Shown here: in pieces, positions 15,819 through 21,060 of the stretch | Layout: every line of letters starts with the position of its first letter | Position numbering within the stretch: position 1 is the stretch's first letter | Assembly: GCA_023228025.1 (NCBI GenBank) | Contig: JALOCD010000074.1 | Location: 1-21,060, forward strand | Reading direction: 5' to 3' | DNA length: 21,060 bases | Source of the DNA: Prolixibacteraceae bacterium | GTDB taxonomy: Bacteria; Bacteroidota; Bacteroidia; Bacteroidales; Prolixibacteraceae | Made by a program: the position numbers and the translations under genes | The notes under the pieces: model-generated | Told to the model about the DNA's origin: nothing | Databases searched by the model: none | The model's input: the letters and a program-made list of their open reading frames with translations, nothing else

Positions 15819-17678
15819 ATGTACAAATTGCTGCATAAGATAACACTGGCGCTGGTTCTGCTTGCAATGACCTCATGCGGGGCCCGTTCTGACAAGGTAA
15901 AAGAGTTGTTTAAGGATAAATCAACCAGCGGGTTACACGAAAATAGTGCAGATGATAATGATTTCAAGGCCGTAACCGCCCTACTGCTGTCGCCTAAACA
16001 TCCCAAACCGGGTGAACCTTTCAGTGTGCTAACAGTTGGCGGGAAAAGCATCCTGAAAACGAAAATTCAAATTTCCTCCGATGCCGCAGAATCCCTGAAA
16101 AGCAGGAGCGGGGAGGGGTTGCCTTTCTGGCGTATTGAACAGTTCAAAGGAGTGCCGGAAGGTAAATACAGGATTGTACTGCAGGGCAGTAGCGAGGAGG
16201 CTCAGCTTGATTTCGCGGTCAAAAGTCAACCGGTTCAGTCCTCCGACCAGGGAGTCTGGAAAACGGAGAAGGGATGGGATGCCGCGTCCGAAGAGCTCTA
16301 TTCGGCCTGGGTCAATGCGCTTTTTTACGATGCCGATGAACGCGCCTCCTGGAAAGCCTTGGACGAGGTGACCCAGAACCGGGACAGAAATTTTCTCTAC
16401 AACCATCTCTCTCTTAATGAAGACAATGCAGTCGATAAAAATCGGGTTCTGATGCAACCCGACTGTGCTGATAATCCGTTTTACCTCCGTGCCTATTTTG
16501 CCTGGAAGCTGGGACTTCCTTTTGGTTACCATGAGTGCGACCGTGGTTATCTTGGAAAGGCTCCAAGAACAGGCAGGTGGGTCACCAATGAGAGTGGACT
16601 CTCCGGATCTAGTCCGACCCGGAAGTTCAATACTTTTGTGCGAATGGTGATGAACGGTGTTCATTCTGGGACTGCCCGCACTGCACTGAACGACGAAAAC
16701 TCTGATTATTATCCACTTCCACTTACTGCAAGTGCGCTACGTCCCGGAGTGGTTTTTGCCGACCCTTACGGTCACACGCTGATTCTTGTCCGCAGGGTTT
16801 CCCAAACTTCCGATACACCGGGGGTACTTCTTTCGGTCGATGCCCAGCCAGATGGTACGGTTGGCATCAAGCGGTTCTGGAAGGGCAATTTTCTGTTTAA
16901 TACCAGCGAAGTGGTTGGTGAACCCGGTTTTAAAGCATTCAGGCCAATTTTATTGAAAGAGGGTAAGCCCCGTCTTATAAGTAATGAAGGGATTTCTGCC
17001 AATCCGGGACTGGTATCCTTCTCCATCCAGCAAAAGAGTATGGAGAGCGGAGATTTTTACCATACCATGGAGCGGATCATCAATCCAAAACCACTCGATC
17101 CTGAAGCGGCCCTGCTCGACCTCATTCAGGCGTTGAACGAGCAATTGATTGTGCGAATCACCTCTGTTGCCAATGGCGAAGCCTACATGAAGTCGCATCC
17201 CGGTGAGGTGATTGGCATGCCGGGAAGTCCGGCCGGCGTGTTTCAGGCAGGAGGGCAGTGGGAGGACTTTTCAACCCCCAACCGCGATCTTAGATTATTA
17301 ATTGCCATGGATGCTGTTCTCGATTTTCCTGATAAGGTATTTCGTTCGCCTGAAGATTATAAATTTCCAATGCTGAAATCTTCCGAAACTGTTAAAAAGG
17401 AGCTGGAAGAGCTGTTATACAGGAAATTGAATGAGCTTTCTATTACCTATACGCGCACCAATGGCACGGAACAGAAGTTGACCATGGGTGAGATCTTGAA
17501 AAGGAGAGAAGCTTTCGAAATGGCCTACAATCCGAACGATGGAATCGAAATACGATGGGGTGCGCCAATTGGCAGCGAAGAGCGCTCCACCTGCAAACGG
17601 CAGGTCCCGGCCAACCAGTTGGCAAGAATGAATGCGACCCGTTCATGGTTTCATAAACGGCTGCATCCACCGACGTAA
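15819..17678 (+). CDS. Lipoprotein with a papain-like/NlpC-P60-like Cys-His pattern
   Basis: A 619-residue protein beginning with a lipoprotein signal (hydrophobic stretch, then A-M-T-S-C, Cys20 as the lipidated residue), so it is probably anchored in the outer or inner membrane facing the periplasm. I do not recognise a named family. Residues 60-135 look like an immunoglobulin-type beta domain. Residues 205-330 have a conserved-looking core: Q-P-D-C-A-D-N-P-F-Y-L-R-A-Y-F-A-W-K-L-G-L-P-F-G (Cys216) and D-P-Y-G-H-T-L-I-L-V (His319). A Cys at the start of a helix and a His leading a strand about 100 residues later is the pattern of NlpC/P60, CHAP and transglutaminase-like cysteine hydrolases, so a peptidase, amidase or cell-wall role is plausible but inferred. 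It has its own promoter candidate and stands apart from the CAZyme unit. Confidence 0.8.
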   Translation: MYKLLHKITLALVLLAMTSCGARSDKVKELFKDKSTSGLHENSADDNDFKAVTALLLSPKHPKPGEPFSVLTVGGKSILKTKIQISSDAAESLKSRSGEGLPFWRIEQFKGVPEGKYRIVLQGSSEEAQLDFAVKSQPVQSSDQGVWKTEKGWDAASEELYSAWVNALFYDADERASWKALDEVTQNRDRNFLYNHLSLNEDNAVDKNRVLMQPDCADNPFYLRAYFAWKLGLPFGYHECDRGYLGKAPRTGRWVTNESGLSGSSPTRKFNTFVRMVMNGVHSGTARTALNDENSDYYPLPLTASALRPGVVFADPYGHTLILVRRVSQTSDTPGVLLSVDAQPDGTVGIKRFWKGNFLFNTSEVVGEPGFKAFRPILLKEGKPRLISNEGISANPGLVSFSIQQKSMESGDFYHTMERIINPKPLDPEAALLDLIQALNEQLIVRITSVANGEAYMKSHPGEVIGMPGSPAGVFQAGGQWEDFSTPNRDLRLLIAMDAVLDFPDKVFRSPEDYKFPMLKSSETVKKELEELLYRKLNELSITYTRTNGTEQKLTMGEILKRREAFEMAYNPNDGIEIRWGAPIGSEERSTCKRQVPANQLARMNATRSWFHKRLHPPT

Positions 17679-17723
17679 TCAAGATTAAGCCTTAGAAATG
17701 TTTTGGTGCCAGATGAACGAATT

Positions 17724-17954
17724 ATGAGCAAAATTTATCTATTCAGAGATCAGAAAGTAATGCTTGATAGTGATTTAGCTGATTTGTATGGCGTCGAAAC
17801 GAAAGTATTAAAACAGCAAGTCCGCAGAAATTCAGATCGCTTTCCTCATGATTTTATGTTTGAATTGACTGAAAATGAATTCTCTATCTTGAGGTCACAA
17901 TTTGTGACCTCAAGTTGGGGAGGTGTTCGTTATTTACCAATGGTAAGATCATAG
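17724..17954 (+). pseudogene. Truncated ORF6N-domain gene
   Basis: The frame encodes 76 residues with most of an ORF6N domain: I-Y-L-F-R-D-Q-K-V-M-L-D-S-D-L-A-D-L-Y-G-V-E-T-K-V-L, R-F-P-H-D-F-M-F-E-L-T, then L-R-S-Q-F-V-T-S-S-W-G-G-V-R-Y-L-P. Intact ORF6N proteins continue with Y-A-F-T-E-Q-G-V and about 80-200 further residues. Here four unrelated codons and a stop follow, and no continuation is found in other frames before the repeat array at 18003. The 3' part has therefore been lost. ORF6N domains occur in phage and mobile-element proteins and are thought to bind DNA. The start is the ATG at 17724; an upstream TTG is less likely. A perfect palindrome lies inside the conserved L-R-S-Q-F-V-T-S segment. 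Confidence 0.8.
17888..17914. repeat. Perfect 27-bp palindrome inside the ORF6N coding sequence
   Basis: The arms are CTTGAGGTCACAA and its exact reverse complement, separated by a single T. The sequence encodes the conserved L-R-S-Q-F-V-T-S-S segment, and because of the symmetry the opposite strand can encode almost the same peptide. Confidence 0.85.
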
Positions 17955-18002
17955 GATACAAAACTGATGAACCTAATACAAATTGACTTTCCTGGGTTTC
18001 CC

Positions 18003-18034
18003 CGTTTCTCCGTTTCTCCGTTTCTCCGTTTCTT
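18003..18034. repeat. Octamer tandem array (CGTTTCTC)
   Basis: Three perfect copies of CGTTTCTC are followed by CGTTTCTT, all in phase, with further C/T-rich sequence to about 18050. It begins 48 bases after the stop of the truncated ORF6N gene and ends before the sigma-factor promoter. Confidence 0.85.
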
Positions 18035-18097
18035 CCTTTCCCTTTCCCCCAATTTGAAAACGGACTACTGCCCTCCTGCAATTAATATTTAAAAAAC

Positions 18098-18105
18098 TAT
18101 ATTTG
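18098..18105 (+). promoter_or_regulatory. -7 element for the ECF sigma-factor gene
   Basis: TATATTTG matches TAnnTTTG. It places transcription start near 18111, which rules out the upstream TTG (18103) as a start codon and points to TTG 18133 or GTG 18139. Confidence 0.55.
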
Positions 18106-18138
18106 TGTAGAACTAACAATAACAAACAAACATTGAAA

Positions 18139-18717
18139 GTGATTCCGGAGGATAATGAATTGGTTATAAAGCTTCAAAAAGGTGATGTGGAAGCTTTTGA
18201 TCTGGTTTATTCTAAATATGCCGGTAAGTTGTATGGCTTTGCCTTCAAATACCTGAAATCGGCAACCGAAACTGAAGAATTGGTTCAATCTGTATTTCTC
18301 AAAGTTTGGGAGAATCAAAATAATCTCAGAAAAGAGTCATCCTTCAAATCCTATTTATTTACCATTGCCTACAATGAAATTTGTAATCTTTTCAAGCGAA
18401 GAGCTCATCTTCAGAAATTTATTGGCAATCAGTTGATCGAAAAACATCCAACTTCAAGTGAAACCGAGGAGATGATCAATTATAATTCCATTCTGGAGCA
18501 ATTATACGAGATTATAGCCAAACTCCCGGAGAGACAACGTACTATTTTCCTAAAAAGCCGTCAGGAGGGTAAAACGAACAAGGAAATTGCCACTGAACTT
18601 GGGCTCTCATCCGGAACTGTCGATAATTATATGTCCGAATCCCTGAAATTTATCAGAAGTAATCTTCAGGACAAGAATTTTTCATTGCTTCTGTTGTTCT
18701 CCCTCTTTTTGTCGTAA
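18139..18717 (+). CDS. ECF-type RNA polymerase sigma factor
   Basis: A protein of about 192 residues with the two ECF sigma domains. Region 2 spans about residues 8-75 (L-V-I-K-L-Q-K-G-D-V-E-A-F-D-L-V-Y, then E-E-L-V-Q-S-V-F-L-K-V-W). Region 4 spans about 122-175 (L-P-E-R-Q-R-T-I-F-L-K-S-R-Q-E-G-K-T-N-K-E-I-A-T-E-L-G-L-S). There is no in-frame ATG before region 2, so the start is non-canonical: GTG 18139 is chosen for its A-rich upstream leader and fit to the family, with TTG 18133 as alternative. A hydrophobic Leu-rich tail ends the protein. It is followed by a FecR gene and a SusC-type receptor with an STN domain, so it should be released by the anti-sigma factor when the receptor binds its glycan and then drive the downstream uptake locus. 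Confidence 0.9.
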   Translation: MIPEDNELVIKLQKGDVEAFDLVYSKYAGKLYGFAFKYLKSATETEELVQSVFLKVWENQNNLRKESSFKSYLFTIAYNEICNLFKRRAHLQKFIGNQLIEKHPTSSETEEMINYNSILEQLYEIIAKLPERQRTIFLKSRQEGKTNKEIATELGLSSGTVDNYMSESLKFIRSNLQDKNFSLLLLFSLFLS

Positions 18718-18724
18718 AAGATTT

Positions 18725-18820
18725 AACCACAAAGGGCTCGAAGTATGCACAAAGGACACAAATATGTGCCTGATTGGTAGTACTTTGTGATATTTGTGTT
18801 ATGCCATTGTGCCCTTGGGG
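18725..18820. repeat. Inverted pair of CACAAAGG-type repeats between sigma and anti-sigma genes
   Basis: The left arm (about 18725-18766) contains ACCACAAAGGGC and CACAAAGGACACAAATAT. The right arm (about 18780-18820) contains the complementary words ATATTTGTGTTATG and TTGTGCCCTTGGGG. The arms are diverged copies in opposite orientation and could form a long imperfect stem downstream of the sigma-factor stop codon. Confidence 0.55.
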
Positions 18821-18924
18821 TAAAATATCTTCCTTTTTGATATGAGATTGTATCCCGTCGATTGTATAGTAAGACAGAAAAGGGAAGGAAAACAGAATTT
18901 CAATCCTGCCACAAACAATTAAAC

Positions 18925-19995
18925 ATGCTGCATAACAACGAAATTGAACGAATTGAAAGATACATTGGCGGTTCAGCTGATACCAATGATAGCTCATTTG
19001 TCGAATCCCTTTTTATTAATGGTGCAAAGAACCTTGAATTACGAAATTACCTGGAATTGGAGTGGGAGAGTGGCCATCACCATGATATTCCATCAGATAA
19101 AGTTCTGAACAGTATGCTGGATCGGGTCCACCACTTAATCAGAAACAAAGAAAATAAAAATAGAAAGTTATTTGTTCCCCGGTTTCTCAGGGCTTTTAGT
19201 CGGGTTGCCGCAATTTTGTTTCTCCCTTTAATCTTAGCAGGTAGTTTTACAATCATATATTTGTTAAAATCATCAAGTTCCAATTTTGAGGAGTCAGCCA
19301 ATTCGGTTATCCATGCACCGCTGGGATCTAGGGTCTCCTTTAACCTTCCAGACGGGACTAGCGGTTGGCTGAACAGCGGATCAAATCTAACCTATACCTT
19401 ACCTTTTAACAAAAACAGAAAGATTGCACTTAACGGAGAAGCCTGGTTCAATGTCACTCACGACGAAAGCCATCCGTTCGAGATCAGTGCCGGCGATTCA
19501 AAGGTAAAAGTCCTCGGGACCAGTTTTAACGTAAGCGCTTACCAGGAATCTAAATATGTTGAGGTAGTGCTTCAACATGGAAAGGTAGAATTTTATCAGG
19601 ATAGCCAGTCAGAGAAGGTAACCCTGGCGCCTGCACAAAAATTGGTTTGCAGCAACGGAAAAGTGAGGGTGACCACCACAGATCCTTCTAAATACGAGGC
19701 TTGGACTGAGGGCAAACTGGTTTTCAGGGGAGACAACATGGCCGAAGTTGCCCGGCGAATTGAGCGCTGGTATAATGTAAAAGTTATTCTTACGGATCCG
19801 GAGCTGGAAAAATACTCCTTCCGGGCAACTTTTGAGGACGACTCACTGAATGAGGTTCTTAGATTACTTGGTAAAACTTCCCCTATTGAATTTTCAATTA
19901 GACCCAGTGTCATGAAACCAGATGGAACAATAGAAAAGGAGGTTGTTTCACTTTATAAAAGGGATAATAAAATGAATATTAATCAAAATAAATAG
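18925..19995 (+). CDS. FecR-family anti-sigma factor
   Basis: A 356-residue single-pass inner-membrane protein. A cytoplasmic N-terminal region (about 1-90) should hold the sigma factor. A transmembrane segment follows at about 94-114 (V-A-A-I-L-F-L-P-L-I-L-A-G-S-F). The periplasmic FecR domain is at about 127-225 (A-P-L-G-S-R-V-S-F-N-L-P-D-G-T, then L-N-G-E-A-W-F-N-V and V-L-G-T-S-F-N-V), and a C-terminal DUF4974 domain is at about 270-340. The start is the ATG at 18925; a TTG 63 bases upstream would prepend residues unlike the family. It links the STN domain of the receptor outside to the sigma factor inside. The 207-base gap after the sigma gene contains a long inverted repeat but no clear promoter, so cotranscription is likely but may be attenuated. 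Confidence 0.93.
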   Translation: MLHNNEIERIERYIGGSADTNDSSFVESLFINGAKNLELRNYLELEWESGHHHDIPSDKVLNSMLDRVHHLIRNKENKNRKLFVPRFLRAFSRVAAILFLPLILAGSFTIIYLLKSSSSNFEESANSVIHAPLGSRVSFNLPDGTSGWLNSGSNLTYTLPFNKNRKIALNGEAWFNVTHDESHPFEISAGDSKVKVLGTSFNVSAYQESKYVEVVLQHGKVEFYQDSQSEKVTLAPAQKLVCSNGKVRVTTTDPSKYEAWTEGKLVFRGDNMAEVARRIERWYNVKVILTDPELEKYSFRATFEDDSLNEVLRLLGKTSPIEFSIRPSVMKPDGTIEKEVVSLYKRDNKMNINQNK

Positions 19996-20034
19996 ACTAT
20001 GGCAAAAAATTGACAAAACTAACAAACGTGAAAA

Positions 20035-20060
20035 AAGGAAATCGCGCCAACGATTTCCTT
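20035..20060. promoter_or_regulatory. Perfect 10-bp hairpin in the fecR-susC gap
   Basis: AAGGAAATCG (20035-20044) pairs exactly with CGATTTCCTT (20051-20060) around a 6-base loop, CGCCAA. It lies 40 bases after the fecR stop and 46 bases before the receptor start. There is an A run before it rather than a T run after it, so as a rho-independent terminator it would work better for the minus strand. In the plus-strand transcript it may be a leader hairpin or an end-of-message stabiliser. Confidence 0.6.
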
Positions 20061-20106
20061 AAAAATGATCCATTTAGGAATTTTTTATAACAAACATTAC
20101 AAAGGT

Positions 20107-21060
20107 ATGAAAAAAAATTATTCAGACTGGGAATCGCTGTTTCATTCCCTAAAAAAAACACTATTCATTATGCGTATAGCTATTGTACTATTGCTGGTTG
20201 GTTTTCTGCAAACCCGGGCAAACGATGCCTATTCGCAGAAAACTAAACTTTCAATCAGTTTCTCGAATACACAATTAGCAAAGGTTCTCGATGAAATTGA
20301 GAACGAGAGCGAGTTTTTCTTTCTATACAACGAAAAATTGATTGATGCCAATCGTAGAGTGTCCATCGAGGCAAAAGAGGAGAAAATTGATGAGGTGCTT
20401 AAAACCCTCTTTGCCGGGACCGATGTTGAGTACTCAATTTCTGATAGAAAGATCATTCTTGCCCCTAACTTTTTATCAGAATCACAGCAAGAAGGCAAAA
20501 AAGTAACTGGAAAAGTCACTGACTCTTTCGGGGCAACCCTCCCTGGCGTTTCTGTGGTGCTTAAAGGAACTTCAACAGGGGTAATAACTGATTCCAACGG
20601 AAATTATTCATTGTCGGGTATTCCGGCAAATTCTATCCTAATATTCTCTTTTGTCGGAATGAAGCCCCAGATGGTAACAATTGGGAACAAAACTTCAATT
20701 AATGTCGCTCTGGAAGAAGAAACTATTAATTTGGATGAGGTTGTTGCGATTGGATACGGTACAGTTAAAAAGCAAAATTTAACAAGCGCGATATCCAAAA
20801 TTACAGATGATGCAATAAAGTTAAGGGCAATTCCAACTTTGAGCGAAGCTTTTGCCGGACAATTGGCAGGGGTGAGGGCTCAGACTACTTCTGGTAGGCC
20901 TGGTGCTGAACTCCAGATAAGAATTAGGGGGATCAACACAATCAATGGGAATACCAATCCTTTATACGTTGTTGATGGGATTGCCAGGGATGGCATAGCA
21001 AATATCAACCCGAATGATATTGCCACTATTCAGGTGCTAAAAGACGCTTCGGCAACTTCA
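20107..21060 (+). CDS. SusC-like TonB-dependent receptor with STN domain (5' part, runs off the window)
   Basis: The first 318 codons of a SusC/RagA-type outer-membrane transporter; the frame is open to the last base of the window. A cytoplasmic stub precedes a signal peptide (about residues 22-44). Residues about 47-118 form an STN domain (F-S-N-T-Q-L-A-K-V-L-D-E-I-E), about 128-205 a carboxypeptidase-regulatory-like beta domain (V-T-G-K-V-T-D-S-F-G, then G-V-I-T-D-S-N-G-N-Y-S-L), then a TonB-box-like N-L-D-E-V-V-A-I-G-Y-G-T and the start of the plug domain (I-R-I-R-G-I-N-T-I-N-G). The STN domain contacts FecR and transmits ligand occupancy. Full-length homologues are about 1100 residues and are normally followed by a SusD-like lipoprotein, which should lie just right of the window. 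The imported substrate is unknown. Confidence 0.95.
   Translation, partial: MKKNYSDWESLFHSLKKTLFIMRIAIVLLLVGFLQTRANDAYSQKTKLSISFSNTQLAKVLDEIENESEFFFLYNEKLIDANRRVSIEAKEEKIDEVLKTLFAGTDVEYSISDRKIILAPNFLSESQQEGKKVTGKVTDSFGATLPGVSVVLKGTSTGVITDSNGNYSLSGIPANSILIFSFVGMKPQMVTIGNKTSINVALEEETINLDEVVAIGYGTVKKQNLTSAISKITDDAIKLRAIPTLSEAFAGQLAGVRAQTTSGRPGAELQIRIRGINTINGNTNPLYVVDGIARDGIANINPNDIATIQVLKDASATS

Noticed and set aside
16029..16664. A 211-codon minus-strand frame opposite the lipoprotein gene
   Set aside because: The plus-strand gene has a lipoprotein signal and conserved-looking motifs over the same region; the reverse frame has none.
18003..18034. CRISPR-like tandem repetition
   Set aside because: Units are 8 bp, directly adjacent and without spacers, so this and the arrays at 7027 and 11067 are short tandem repeats, not CRISPR.
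17884..18081. Minus-strand frame that repeats the L-R-S-Q-x-V-T-S peptide
   Set aside because: The similarity comes from the perfect DNA palindrome in the ORF6N gene; the rest is translation of the octamer array.

Overview
The window reads as a piece of a Bacteroidota chromosome, most likely from a polysaccharide-degrading member of the Bacteroidales/Marinilabiliales (the lineage is inferred; no rRNA or marker gene is present). Support comes from a SusC-type TonB-dependent transporter with an STN domain, an ECF sigma / FecR-DUF4974 pair, and several TAnnTTTG (-7) promoter elements a short way upstream of starts, with no Shine-Dalgarno sequences. No tRNA, rRNA, CRISPR array or intact transposase was seen.

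Left part (about 1-3600, AT-rich, all genes on the minus strand): an accessory cargo block. It holds a predicted PD-(D/E)XK nuclease-like protein (344-1432), a DUF2971 protein (1599-2633), and a ParE-type toxin with its antitoxin (3049-3596). Imperfect palindromes and a GC-richer orphan patch lie between them.

Central part (3888-14503, higher GC): carbohydrate catabolism arranged as two divergent units. Leftward is a CstA-type transporter followed 5 bp later by an exported PL38/PL5-like polysaccharide lyase. Rightward are an exported GH38 alpha-mannosidase, a D-lyxose isomerase-family cupin, a PfkB sugar kinase, and an exported protein with two pectate-lyase-3-type modules whose start overlaps the kinase stop. 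The isomerase family also interconverts mannose and fructose, so mannosidase, isomerase and kinase could form a route mannose -> fructose -> fructose 6-phosphate. The roughly 500 bp between the two units has a promoter at each end and a graveyard of short repeats between.

Right part (14555-17954): a HigBA toxin-antitoxin pair with a perfect palindrome in its promoter and a probably leaderless GTG start, a C_GCAxxG_C_C family protein, a 619-residue lipoprotein with a Cys/His peptidase-like pattern, and a truncated ORF6N gene carrying a perfect 27-bp palindrome.

Right end (18098-21060): ECF sigma factor, FecR anti-sigma factor, and the 5' part of a SusC-like receptor with an STN domain. This is the usual order of a self-regulated glycan-uptake locus that continues beyond the window. 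A recurring theme of the intergenic DNA is short arrays of about four 8-bp units, with a different octamer at each site.
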